This document shows, one piece after another, positions 1-11,900 of a stretch of DNA of 64,000 bases. The notes under the pieces were generated by a model. That model was not told where the DNA came from. It worked only from the letters and a program-made list of their open reading frames with translations, and did no database searches. The DNA comes from Moniliophthora roreri. Its lineage: Eukaryota > Basidiomycota > Agaricomycetes > Agaricales > Marasmiaceae. The stretch lies in assembly GCA_001466705.2 (NCBI GenBank), contig LATX02000176.1:186001-250000 (forward strand), read 5' to 3'. Made by a program: the position numbers and the translations under genes. Within the stretch, counting starts at the first letter, position 1. Every line of letters begins with the position of its first letter.

Positions 1-3000
1 ATTCTCAAGTATCGCGTCGGGCTCGCGTTCTGCATCCCAGGTCGTTTCGTTACGCGTAATCCCAGACAGTAGGAAACTAGTTGCAGTAATGAGAGGGGGT
101 GATATTACGACGATGCCTTTGGATGAAGAGGCTGCTATGGTGTGTACACCATCATCTCGTTGCAGAAGCAGTTTATTAACGGGTCGGAATGATATCGCAG
201 GCTCAAATCGAAGGATCCGTCGATCAAGGTTTTTTAGCAGCATCTTGGAGTCCAGATGAATCATTACTTGCCCTCATTACTGGAGACGCAAAACTCATTC
301 TCATGACATCCGAATTCGACGTGTTGTCTGAAGGTCCGATGGAGACGACGGATTTTGGCAAAGGTGCATCTCTTTGACCAGCAGCTTTCTCTATATGCTT
401 ATCGTTCATCTGTAGACGCACCAATAAACGTCGGCTGGGGCTCTAAACAAACCCAATTCCACGGCTCACTAGGCAAAGCCGCCGCTCAAGCACCCACAAA
501 CGTTGCTGTTGGCTCAAGCCCAGACGACGATACCCTCCCACGGATAAGCTGGCGTGGAGATGGGGCATACTTTGTCGTCTCTACCACAACGCAAAATTCT
601 ACCCTTGCACATCGTGTTTTACGTGTATACGATCGTCAGGGTGTTCTTCAATCAACATCCGAGGGCGTACCTGGGTTGGAACACACATTATCGTGGAGGC
701 CCTCGGGCAATTTGATCGCTGGAACACAGAGGTTTGGATTTGAGGGCGGTGGGGCGGGACGTGCTGGTCGACATGATTTGGTGTTCTTTGAAAGGAATGG
801 GTTGAGACACGGAGAGTTTGAGTTACGGCCTAAGGACATGGGTATTATTCAGCAGGAAAAATTCAAGTGGGGTTATAGAGTGAAGGAAGTAGGCTGGAAC
901 TCTCATTCGAATGTGCTCACGGTGTGGATTGAGCGCGAGGAGGGAGATGATCTTGGTGAGCAGATTCTTGTTCGTTGAGCGTTTTTACTTGGGTTGAGCT
1001 CAATTCAGATGACTTCTAGTTCAGTTATGGACAACAGGGAACTATCATTGGTGAACTCACTGACGAACATTAGTTGAGCTTACTCTGATATGTGTTTTAG
1101 GTACCTCAAGCAAGAGATAGCTGGCCACTTCACCTCTGTTACTTGGCATCCGGAGAATGCCATGGAACTCATTCTCACGACTTCTTGTACGTCATCTGCT
1201 CAATCATCTCGATGGACGAAAAGCTCGAACACTCCTGCAGCTGGTATAACGCGTCGTACCTACGGGTACGAGACCAATGCATCAAATAGTCCTCCACCCA
1301 AAGATTCAGCGCTAGTTGGTGTCTTCGATGGATGTAAGTCCCCTCGTGCCTCTTTCAGAACCTCTTTCGAACCATTCCTTTCCGTCACAGCTTCAATCCT
1401 CTTAACACCCTTCCGAACGCAAAACGTACCCCCACCCATGTCTTCCCTTCAACTATCCCTCGCCGACGTCGTTTTACCGCACGGGTCGGGTATACCCATC
1501 CACCTGTCATTTTCTGCACACTCGGATACACTGGGAGTTCTTTGGGAGACTGGGTACATCGAACTATGGGCGCTGAACACGCGACTTGGTCCAGGAAGGG
1601 GCAAAGTGATGGAACCGAAGCGATCGTTTGCTTTGCATGTGAAAGGATCTGAATCAGTTTTGGAGTATAGACAGATCGTCTTGTTGGACGATCAAGAATA
1701 CCCCGAGAAACCTATATACGCTGCATTACTTGGTGTAGGGACGTCTGGCTCTGACCACGTCGTCATCGTGAAATGCGATGGTGAGAGTCGCTTTAGCTCA
1801 ATTCCCCTGGGTGGTCGGGACGGACGGCTTGTTAGTAACGGAGGAGTACTCGTTTGGCAAAGTACTAACGGGGAATTAGAGAAAGGTGATATTCTCCCTC
1901 TTTGCAAGCCCATGCATTCACTGAGATTCTTCTTGCTATAGTTGAATTCAAAGACGAAACCACCACACCGATAGGCCGGTTCTCCGAATTCTGCTTTACC
2001 GCTCAACTCGCTTCGGTATCCGATAACAAACTTCTTCTCATGGGATTGACCGACTCTGGGCAACTACACATCACTGTCAACACCAAAAATGCGGACCCCA
2101 CTACTTCTACTTCTCGCATTATCGCATCAAATGCCACATCATTCTGCGTTGCATCCGGTCACCTCATTTTCACTACAGGCGCACATGAATCAATCTTTGC
2201 ACCTTTGTCCGATTTACCTGAGCTCCTAGCAAAAGATGACGAGGGGAATTTGCTTGTCAAAGAGGTACCACTCTCAAATTGGGAAAAACGCAGAGTAGAA
2301 AGAGGCTCCAGGATCGTTGTTCCCGTGCCTAGTAATATGAGTTTGGTACTCCAAATGCCCCGAGGGAACCTAGAGACCATCAATCCAAGGCCGTTGGTGT
2401 TGGAGGTTGTTAGGCAGGATCTGAATTCGTACGTCGCGATTTTCACTGATACAAAAATACCTGATAGGCTGATTGACACTTGTATACAGAGGCCAATACC
2501 GCAAAGCATTCATGTCGTGCCGGAAACACCGTGTAGATCTAAACTTCTTGGTTGATCATGATCAGGTTGCGTTCCTGAAGGGGCTGTCTTCGTTTGTGGA
2601 ACAGGTCAATGAAGTTGATCATATTAACCTGTTGTTGACTAGCGTTGGGTGAGTAGGGCAATCGTCTTTCTGATCACACGATCGCTGACGGTGTACAATT
2701 CCATAGACGGGGGACACAACCTCCAGCGACTATCAATCGCCTATGTGACTCCCTACGCGAGGAGCTCGAAAAGAAGGATTTGAAGGGATACGTCAATTCT
2801 ATCTTGACTGCACATGTCGTCAAGACTCCTCCGGACCGTGAAGCGGGGCTTTCGTTCCTTCTCCGAATCAGAGGTAACCTCACTATGATCCATCACATAT
2901 CCTACTGGTCTCTCAACATTTGTACAGATGCCGACCCAAGCCTAGTCGAAGATGCCGTCAAGTACATCATTTTCCTTATCGATGCAGACAAGCTCTTTGA

Positions 3001-4803
3001 TGCTGCTCTGGGGATGTACGACTTTTCGCTTGTACTTATGATTGCGCAACACGCGCAACGGGTCAGTCTGATTTGTCCTTGTCTTGTCGAAAACAACTGA
3101 CGTGTACGTAGGATCCACGAGAGTACCTACCATTCTTGCGAGAACTTCGTGCTCTCGATACATACTACCAGCGGTTCAGGATTGACGACCACCTACGGCG
3201 GTACGCGAACGCGCTTAAGAATCTCAGTCTTGCTGGTGGGTACCCCGGGCTCCACGCCTTCTGGTCCTTGACTGATTTTTGCACAAGGCCCTTCACGATT
3301 TGACGAAGCTATTGAATATGCTGAACGTCATCAGCTATACGGTGTTGCGCTCAAAATTTGGAAGGATACTGATAAGTACCCGGTAAGTTGTCGTGTGCTC
3401 TCTACAGACTTACCTATTGAAGTGATTTTCGCCTCCAGCGTGTGTTGGAAGTATATGGCGACTGGCTATATGAGCGCAGAGAATTTAGAAATGCTGCCGG
3501 TGGTACGAACTTTCTAGGAGCGCACTTGTCATGCTGACATTGTATCTAGTATTTGTGCAGGCCGGTCACCTACAAAAGGCCATGGTCGCTCATGAGAAAG
3601 CATTGGAGTGGCAAGAACTCTTTGACCTCGCAGTTCGTACACAGGTTTCCGCAGAAGACCTGGAAGCTATGGCTTATCGGGTGTCCGGTATGTCTTGGGC
3701 GCTCGTTAGGATTGCTCGTGCTGAATAGTAATCACAGAGGACCTGGTATCGAAGAAGCGATTCGCAGAAGCTGCAAAAGTTCTTTTAGATTACGCCAACG
3801 ATATTAGAACAGCTGTGATCAACCTAGTACAGGGCAACGAGTTGTCTGAAGCACGTCGAATCGTGAGAGGACTTTGCTAAGCCCATTTGCCAAGTAGCTG
3901 ACCTCTCCTTCAGGTAGCGCTCAAGAAGAAGCCGGAACTACTTGACGAAGTCATCTATCCAGGTGCCTTGGAAAGCAGAGCCCAGATTGCCGAGGATGTA
4001 ACTGAGATGAGGGAGCAGTTACGCAAGCAGCTCAATCGTATCAGGGAATTGCGAATTAAGAAGGTCGAGGAGCCAGGTATGTCTTCGAACCCTTAGGAGG
4101 AAAGCAGCACTTATCAGTATAGCTATACAGATGAATTTTACGGTGTCGAAGACACAGCGTTGCATAATGTCGACGTGATGACCGACATCTCAATGGCACC
4201 TACCACCTTTACTCGATATACAATTGCACCGTCGACAGCTTCACGGACTTCAAAGTACGTCTCGTACAGTCGGTACCCGAGTATGCGATAATGACTGAGC
4301 ATTCTGCAGGAAGAGCTCTAGGTCCAAGAGAAAAGCAGAAAGGAAGGTTGGATCGGGTAGAAAAGGTACTGTCGATGAGGAAGAATACCTTCTCAAGTCG
4401 GTCACCAATTTGTCTGGGCGTTTCAGTGCTTCCAGAGGTCGGTCTCTTCTCATCAAAGACACGTTCAGCAAGGCGCTGATAGTCGTTCACGATAGATGAA
4501 GCGGGCAAGCTTCTTCCTCATCTTTTGCAATTCACCCCAGAACACCGAGACGAAGGCATGGCTATGCAAGAGGATGTCGCTCAGCTAGAGCAGGAGCTGA
4601 AAACTGCCATTGACGAGATTTGGACCAAAACGCCAGTAGTCGAAGGGCAAGATCAGGAACCAGTTGTTCCTGCGCAAGATTCTTGGGCTGCGAGAATGGA
4701 AGAGGTAGAGAGGAATAGAAGGATTAATCCTGCTGAAAGGGTACCAAAACCAGACATTCTCAGCGCTGATTGGAAGTTGAAACTGTACGAAATAGAGATG
4801 TGA
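1..4803 (+). CDS. ELP1: Elongator complex protein 1 (ELP1/IKI3), 5' end outside the window
   Basis: Largest scaffold subunit of Elongator, which modifies wobble uridines of tRNAs in the cytoplasm. The first bases are already coding, so the start is missing. Exons seen include 1-139, 201-363, 416-955, 1020-1050, 1101-1186, 1241-1333, 1391-1885, 1942-2428, 2490-2648 and 2707-2873, then about eight more, ending with a TGA at 4801-4803. Diagnostic segments are VGWGSKQTQFHGS in the beta-propeller half, VQLWTTGNYHWYLKQE built across three exons, LLTPFRTQNVPPPMSS, VLQMPRGNLE, and in the helical half YYQRFRIDDHLRRY. Near the C-terminus lies the basic patch RSSRSKRKAERK followed by GRKGTVDEEEYLL, as in other ELP1 proteins. 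The last intron is about 4438-4495 and restores the frame into LLPHLLQFTPEHRDEG. Introns 1187-1240 and 1334-1390 are 54 and 57 bases long and stop-free, so retention would keep the frame. No defect is visible. Confidence 0.95.
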
Positions 4804-5155
4804 GGTTTGTACTAATATTTCGACGAGATGATTGGGATGCCCAAGGCGGGTGCCTTTGCACAAGCAAGTAAAGACTGCCCAGAGTATGTGAAGCGACGAT
4901 GAGCATTTCCTTTGCCTCTTTCGTTCACGTTGGACGTGTGCAGGATGGGTAAGACTGAATAGCACGCATTGCAACAACGGACGAAAAGCCAGTGCTTACT
5001 TAAGTATGGCGACAGTGAAGGCGGGCCCGTGTGCCTGCTATTAGCCCACTCAGTTATTCTTTATGTGGTATCCGAGATAGAGCAACGAGCACTGGTTCCG
5101 TAGCGTTGGTCTCGGTCATTTTAGGCAGCGCAATCATTCGGTACACGACTAGTAA
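4804..5155. other. Convergent intergenic region, no gene seen
   Basis: About 350 bases between the ELP1 stop and the stop of the minus-strand zinc-cluster gene. It should hold both 3' untranslated regions. No long ORF, repeat or RNA gene is recognisable. Confidence 0.6.
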
Positions 5156-6208
5156 CTACGTCTTCGAAAGGTTTTCGGCTACCGTCCTCAACCATTTCAA
5201 CATACCCACGATGTTCGCGATCTGGTTCAAGATCTGAAGCTCTCCAAGCCTGGCGGGACTGATTGCGGAGAGTATGGCTTCAGCTTCATTTTCCATGTGC
5301 GCCAATGTCTCTCTGAGAATAATGCGATTCTCTGAAATTTGGTGTAAAGTAGATAATGGTTCAAATATCTTTTGGTTACGCACCTGATGAAAGTGTGTAG
5401 GAAAGTGAACTTTTCAACGTTTGAGATTGGGTCATTTTCACCGGCGACGATATGAGCGCTGTCACTAATTTTCCATTCCTCAGGGATTTCCCAACGCGGA
5501 TGTCTGTATCATTGCTCGGTCGATGGTTGCTTGGTATTTTCTTTGTCGGTCCTTTGCCTTTTGCCACCATATGCTTATTCTCTTCGAGGAATTCTTGAAG
5601 TAGCATCTCATATTCCGCATCGGAGGTGATTTCCAACTTTTTCATTAGGACTTCCTTGCGATATTCGTCCCTCCAAGAGCACAGAAAGCTCAACCGCGCG
5701 CATCTCGAGCATCTGGTGTGTGCGATTCCCTCCACAATCAAGGGTTCACACATCTCGCCGAATTCTTCGCAAATGTTGCACGGCTGGACATTGAAATCCT
5801 AAGTAATGAAGGATACTGCAGAATCCATGAGTCACTCACGATCTCGGCCATAGTTTCTACCCACTTCATCCCTTCTGCTGGCGTCATCCTGGAATTGTAT
5901 AGCTGTCGGAACAGGACCTTCTTCGAATCATCCAATCCGTATACCCTGTCCGCCCTTGATTCGACAACACGCAGCTGCTTATTCTCGTTCAATAACCCCT
6001 CACCACATAGTGCCTCATATACTTGATCCATCTCCTCGTCGTCGGTCTCGTTCTGAAGGACTCCGTCCGTGTAGAACATTTGCATTGGTTTGTCATTATC
6101 CATGCCAGCTGTAGCCCTCGATAAGTCCGGCTGTCGTTTTTTTCCATTCCATTCCAAGTCACAAGACACTTCTGAGTTGAAATTGTTTCCCGCTGTCCCT
6201 GAGTGCAT
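5156..6208 (-). CDS. Hypothetical protein with a C-x2-C-x6-C zinc-cluster-like repeat
   Basis: Three exons are proposed. Exon 1 begins at the ATG at 6208; a later Met near 6103 is an alternative start. It ends at an AEI codon run near 5846, followed by a GTGAGT donor. Exon 2 starts DFNVQPCNICEEF and contains six cysteines spaced C-x2-C-x6-C-x12-C-x2-C-x6-C, the spacing of a fungal Zn2Cys6 cluster. It lacks the basic residues usually found between the first cysteines and lies in the middle of the protein rather than at the N-terminus. After it come helical, charged segments (EYEMLLQEFLEENK). Exon 3 probably begins VRNQKIFEPLSTLHQ and ends LSKT-stop. Similar mid-protein six-cysteine modules occur in many uncharacterised agaric proteins. 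A regulatory role is possible but not shown. Exon 2/3 borders are the least certain part. Confidence 0.6.
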
Positions 6209-6602
6209 AGTTCAGAACTCGAGAACTTGTCAATGGTGATTAAACGTGAACACTTGATGAGTCTCGAAAGCCATCTGAAAACTCACGGCTCGTTTCTAAC
6301 CAAATGCTTCTCGTTGAAAGTTCAATAAAAGATTCTGTGTAAGAAGGCCAGGCTGGGCATAGTCGAAGGCAAATTGAAAAGAGACGCTCGTCGCCGGAAT
6401 GGAAGCGAGAGATCGGCTAAGTAACCCTTGAAATAATTCACTCGTGACCTTGTTCTCCCCGGCTCATCGTCGTGTACGCAGTCGATGGGTACCGTCGATA
6501 CCCATCGACCTATTGCTGGCTCATCGTCAGAACAAAGTCAGAATGGCTTCACGTACTCGGGCTTTGCAGGTTTGGCTGTGGCGTGAGCTTAGAACCTAGT
6601 AG
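6209..6602. promoter_or_regulatory. Divergent promoter region between zinc-cluster gene and P450
   Basis: About 390 bases separate two divergently transcribed start codons, so both promoters should lie here. The region holds a perfect inverted repeat at 6481-6509 (listed separately), and the 11-mer GGCTCATCGTC occurs twice, near 6460 and 6528, on either side of it. No coding sequence is evident. Confidence 0.45.
6481..6509. promoter_or_regulatory. Perfect 11-base inverted repeat, possible regulator site
   Basis: The arms are GTCGATGGGTA and TACCCATCGAC, separated by CCGTCGA. The arms match perfectly over 11 bases. The repeat lies about 95 bases upstream of the P450 start codon and about 270 bases upstream of the opposing gene. 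It could bind a dimeric transcription factor or form a cruciform. The role is inferred from position and symmetry only. Confidence 0.4.
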
Positions 6603-7941
6603 ATGAACACCTCGGAATCTCCTCTCCGAGTCTCTCAAGTTCCTCTCCCACCACTTATCATGGGTCTCTTTGAGCCAGTCCTGGCTACTGCTCTGCTTGG
6701 CTTGACCTCGGTTGTCGTGTATCGCCTACTCCTTCATCCCCTCCGCAACTTTCCGGGGCCTAAGCTAGCTGCAGTAACAGAATATTACCAAGCCTACTTT
6801 GACATTGTTAAAGGTGGCGAGCTTTTGAACCATCTTCGGGAGCTGCACGGTGAATATAGTGAGCGAGGTGCTTCAAGTCTAATTTCGACTAAAAAGAAAT
6901 CCCAGGACCCGTCATTCGAATTGGTCCTAATACAGTATGTGTTTCCTCGGTTCTGGACGGTCTCAAATTTTCAATAGATGATAGCTTTACTTCGCAACCG
7001 CAAATGCGTATCACGATATCTATACTCGAGGCCAATCCTTCACAAAACACAAGCAATTCTATGATTGTTTTGGTCAACCGGATTCATTAATCTCGTTCTC
7101 CGACCCTCAAGAGTCACGATCACGACGAGCGCTCTTGAATCCATTCTTTTCGCGCCGTGCAATCTTGAAGCTTGAACACGTAGTTCAAGAAAGGGTGAGT
7201 CACTCTAACCTGAGGTCTTCCAGATTACTTATGCCTTCAGGAGCATCTCGTTGGATATTATCACCGAATACAGCTTCGCCCAGTGTTCTAATGCACTACA
7301 GGCTCCCGACTTTCGCGACCCAGGCCTTTGCGCCATCCATGATTGTATTCCCGGCCTCTGGAAGACGAGGCATTTTCCAATACTCCTGAAGGCTGTTGAT
7401 GTGATGCCCGAGTGGTTCACATTATCACTTCATCCCAGTGCCAAACCTGCCCTGGATCTCAGACGTAATTTGAGCACACAGGTCGACAAACTGCTCGAAA
7501 ACAAAGTGGCATTGAATGCAGTCGACCGCGAGACAATTTATCATCATATGCTTGGTCCGGCTGAGAACGACGCGGCTGCCAGCAGACATGTTTCTTTGAC
7601 GCGCGGAGACCTAGTAGATGAAGCATTGCACTCGTGGGAGCTGGTAGTGATACCGTGGGTCTCATAAGCACATTCGGCACGTTCCATATTCTTCAAAACC
7701 CCACAATTGCCCAAAAACTGAAGGACGAACTGAAGTCTGTCTGGCCAGATGTGGAGAGTCCTGTGGGCTTGAATGTGTTGGAGAAATTATCCTACCTGGT
7801 AGGTTCAATATTTCTACCTCGTATCATGCGCTAATAGAAGACTATACATTCCAGACCGCAGTCATAAAAGAATCTTTACGTTTTGGACATGGCGTCGTCT
7901 CACCACTTCCACGAGCTATTGGTGCATCGAATGCCATTATT

Positions 7942-8066
7942 GCATCGGCAAAACCTGCAGAGTGGTATACCTGGTTCCAGGGGTATGTAATCCGGTTATA
8001 ACTCGGTTATAACTGGGTTATAACCCCTGGAACCCTGTTATCTCACTCTGCTGGTTTTGCAGATGT
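7942..8066. mobile_element. MITE-like hairpin inserted in the P450 gene
   Basis: About 125 bases with terminal inverted repeats. The left end CATCGGCAAAACCTGCAGAG pairs imperfectly with the right end CTCTGCTGGTTTTGCAGATG, and the arms continue through TGGTTCCAGGGGT and ACCCCTGGAACC. The loop carries CGGTTATAAC-type short repeats. It interrupts the P450 conserved run SNAII/DGLVIPAS exactly between Ile and Asp codons. A GTATGT donor at 7983 and TTTTGCAG acceptor ending at 8062 lie inside it, so splicing would leave about 15 in-frame codons. No convincing target duplication was found. Confidence 0.6.
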
Positions 8067-8357
8067 GATGGCTTGGTCATTCCGGCCAGTGTGAGTACTT
8101 GAGTTGCGCTACCATGACCCGCTGATAAAGCTTTTGATGCAGACTATAGTTGAAATGAGTTCTGTTTTCCTTCATGAGAATCCGGATATTTTCGAGAATC
8201 CTCTTAATTTTTCACCTGAGCGATGGCTTCAAGGTGATACTAGGGAATTGGAGTATAATCTCGTTCCGTTCTCCAAAGGACCGAGAATTTGGTACGTGTT
8301 CATTAGGCGTTCATTCGGACTCATTCCTTGCAGCGAAGTTAACATCATTCTTTCTAG

Positions 8358-8369
8358 CCTTGGTTTGAA
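8358..8369 (+). other. 12-base microexon at the P450 haem motif
   Basis: The exon CCTTGGTTTGAA lies between a TTTCTAG acceptor and a GTACGC donor. Joined to the preceding ...ATTTG and the following TTTGGCATGG, it restores ICLGLNLAWCELY, the family's usual sequence after the haem cysteine. Without it three to four conserved residues are missing. This supports real splicing of a very short exon. Confidence 0.65.
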
Positions 8370-8608
8370 GTACGCCAGCCTGCTTTCGTTGTCGAGCCCG
8401 TACTAATCTTTTCGGCATAGTTTGGCATGGTGTGAATTGTATCTGATCTTTGCAAATGTTATACGACGTGGGTATCCGCTCTCTGTGTCGGTTCAAGTAC
8501 TGACCCCGTATCTTCAGAGTGGAAGACATGCGAAGCTATAAAGAATATTTTGTTCCCTACTGGGAAAAGAAAACCGTGAATACTGTTATAAATGTGGCCA
8601 GCTCTTGA

Positions 8609-8922
8609 ATGCTTTGTTACATGTAGCACGAAATTGGACCTGTACTATGTTGATGAAATTCGATCCATCTTTGCTTCCGAGACATCAGACCGAGAGTCAA
8701 GATAGAAAGCAAGGGATCCGGAGAGATCGGAACTGAGTAACTCGGGAGAGAACATTGTTCTCCCCCAACTCCCAGTGTGGTGATTTGATGGCCCTTGAGT
8801 AGCCATGCTGCTGTAGTCCTTTCTATGGTCGAGGAGGTAAAAAGCAATACTAATATTGGTCGATGATTTTATATGATGATGCGAATGTACATTGCAAAAC
8901 GATAGCTTCTGGCTTACGCAGT
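8609..8922. other. Convergent intergenic region
   Basis: 314 bases between the P450 stop and the CYP505 stop, with the genes facing each other. Presumed 3' untranslated sequence. Nothing else is recognised. Confidence 0.6.
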
Positions 8923-11900
8923 TTACTCAAATACGTCCGTCGCGTATCTGCCCTTCAGCAAATCAGCCAGCTCGACTTTAGCTGTGGTTTCATCCTTCTC
9001 CGGATGGAGCTGCTTGTAAATCTCGACGAGCCCCACTTTTACTTCCTTGGCAATGACATTAGAACCACAAACGTAGAACTATGGGAGAAAGGTGAGCAGG
9101 TGATTCCGATGGGTTGTACAAAGGAAAACTAACCCGAGCATTGTTCCTGTAAGCCTCTATCACATCTTCCCTGTCATTCCAGAGGCGACTATTACGATTC
9201 TCAGTATGCACTCAGCACGGTGAAGAAGAGAGGCGTACTTACTGTTGAATGTATTTGCAGCCGACAGATTTATCTGATGCCCTCGAGAAAGCAGGACGGA
9301 TATCCACAACGCCTAGATCCTTCCATTCTTTGAGCTCGTTCTCCGCATACAGAAAGTCATCTTCGGGAGTACGGCATCCAAAGAACAGCAAAATCTTGCC
9401 AACATCGCGTCCAGAAGCCTTCTGAATTGCACGTTCCTATATGAAAGATTACGATGAACAGATGAACAAAGTGAACAAAGCAGGAAAAAAGGCGAACCTG
9501 AATGAATCCACGAATCGGAGCAAGTCCAGAACCAGCACAAAATGCAACAATGGGAACTGTAATATCTTCAGGAGGATGGAAGTTCACTGAACCACGAACT
9601 AACATCTGCACGAGGTCACCTGGTTTGAGGTTTGCCAGGAAGTTGGATCCGACACCCAAGAAAGTCTTGGAGGAATCAGATTTCAATGGGGACTCGAGCA
9701 CACTGACTGTGAGGGTTGCACGTTCTGGATTCCATAGTGGTGAAGAGGAAATAGAGTACTGCCTGACTCGCATTGGTGGCAGCATTTGGAGGAACGCACC
9801 GAGACCGACTTTCACGTCGTTTTTGTATGTCTCGAGGATATCGAAGACACTGAGTCTTGGACCGAGCACTTTATCTTGGTAAGATGCGCTCAGTTCTTGC
9901 AATGCGGATCGAGTGGCATCAGCAGTGGCACATTCTGTCAGAGTGCGGATGTCGTGTGTGGTTGCAGGCTGCGAGAGTTCAACGTAGCCAGCGAGAACCT
10001 CAGCGATCGAGACGGCTTTATCAGTCGGTAAAGGAGTTGGTCCGGAAGAAGAGATGATCACTTCTTGTTCACTGGGAAGGCCGAATAATGCCAGTACACG
10101 GCGTACCACGCTTTCAGGATTACGCGGGAGTCTGCAACGAACCAATCAGGTGTAAGGACATGGATATAGATGTAATACTAACATAGCAAGATAGTCCCCT
10201 GTGCGGTAACTTGTACCCTCTGGCAGCTCGAACTCAATATGCCTCTTGACAGGGTGTCCTGGTTTTGTTAGGACGATGTTTTCAAATACTTTTCCGAGAC
10301 CAACACCGGGCTGACGAAGCGCGACGGCCCTTTGGGTCCCGGGAGTGACCGTTCTTACTTCCAGACCACTGGATGCAGGGGCATCAGATTTCTGTACGTT
10401 GTATTCCTAAGACAAGTGGGGATCAGTGCTTGCAGCTCAACCCAGCATATGCTGTGATATTTACCTTCTCCAAAGTTGCCCAGAGTGATGCAACGAATCC
10501 TTCATAGACCTCGAAAAAGTCTCCTTTTCCGGAGTCTGCTTCCCCGCGAGGTAACAGGCGTTTTCCGCCTCTCTTCTCCATCAAATCATCGCAAAGTCTC
10601 GGAATGCGTTGCAGAGTCTGTGCCCAATCCGAGTTTCCACATCCGAAGACGCCGAAACGGACACCCTTCAATTCCTCGCCTTCAATATTGGTAAGCCAGT
10701 CGATGAAACGTGCAGCGTTGTCTGCTGGTTGGCCTGTCCAACACGTGGGTATCAGGGCATTATTCGCGGCGTGTCATGATCAGGAGAGACGGACCTTCGT
10801 AAGAAGCAGTAAAGACAATAACCGGACCATCAGGTGGTAACGCGCCTGTAAACGAGTCCATGTTGTCAAGTTTCGCCTTGAAGCCTACAATATAAGTAAG
10901 CATTGAATGGCCTCCGGATGAAGCGTATCGTTTATACCATGTCTCGCTGCGTCGTTGGCAACCCTCTGCGCAAAGGTCTCTGAAGTCCCAGTGTTGGATC
11001 CATACAGAAGGTAGAGCGGTATACTGCCCTTCGATGCAGTGATGGTGCTTGAACCCGCCTCTCCTGCAAGTGTTTGACTTGGAACTGGTGTAAGGGATGT
11101 CTGAAGCGGAGGACCAGTTTTACGGAGTCGGGCCTTGATGTAAAAGTTCTTCGGTTTAATAGTGAGGGATTGCTTGATGATCAGTGTATAAGATGGATCT
11201 GCCAGTTCAAGATCGAACTTTTGGATCATTGATGCCAGTATCAGCGCAACCTCCTGCCAGGCGAAGGGTCTCCCAATACACCCTCTCATTCCATAGCCAA
11301 ACTATGTCGGACATCAGTATGGCATGATTTGGTCCAGGATAGTTGTCGTGTACTCACCGGTTGCCAGGCATTTGGCTGTTAGTAAGTATGTTGTGAATGT
11401 CAAACTTCATTGAAAGTGAACAAGCTACGCACCGGAAGAGCCTCAAACTTTCCGTCCAACATACGTTCTGGTTTGAACTCCTCAGCCTGATCGATTCAAG
11501 TTGAGCGGATCGGGTTCTCCTCAGACAGGTTAGACGTACATCATTACCCCAAACAACGGGATCTCGATGATTGAGCCACTCTTGACAAACGAGGCGCGTG
11601 CCTTTCTTGATGAAATACTTCCCGTTCAACAGGGTGGTGTCTTCAAGACTGAATACACCACGTTGCGAAGCAGTCGGGGAAAGCTAAAACCAGTCATATA
11701 AATATAGATGTAAACTTTATATACGAGAGCGACTCACACGCAGGGATTCCCTCATAACCGCTACGAGATATGGCATGTTGCCTAGGTCTTCCGGTTTCAT
11801 GGGACGCCCGTTAAGGATGTCGTCCACCTCCTTCTGTAGTTTTCGCATAGCACGAGGATGTTTAATAAGGTAGTATGTGGTAAAGCTCAGCATTCCTATT

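Larger units (their letters stand above)
6603..8608 (+). pseudogene. Cytochrome P450 monooxygenase with a single-base frameshift
   Basis: A membrane-anchored microsomal P450. The N-terminus has a hydrophobic anchor (VLATALLGLTSVVVYRLLL) then the proline-rich hinge FPGPKL. Either 6603 or 6660 could be the start ATG. Spliced exons give EYRPVIRIGPNTLYFA, AYHDIYTRG, the I-helix motif GAGSDTVG, the K-helix ESLR, PERW, and the haem loop FSKGPRICLGLN. The cysteine codon is split by an intron, and 12 bases (8358-8369) form their own exon. Around 7629-7633 the frame breaks: DEALH runs into an out-of-frame stop, while GAGSDTVG continues in the next frame, as if one base were lost, and no intron fits the gap. 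A hairpin insertion occupies 7942-8066. All catalytic motifs are otherwise present, so this is either a very young pseudogene or a sequencing error. The substrate is unknown. Confidence 0.85.

Noticed and set aside
4209..4508. Minus-strand open frame across the ELP1 3' region
   Set aside because: The plus strand is clearly ELP1 once introns at about 4255-4310 and 4438-4495 are removed.
9502..10057. Plus-strand open frames opposite the CYP505 reductase domain
   Set aside because: They overlap the well-supported FAD/NADPH-binding exons on the minus strand and show no domain; shadow frames.
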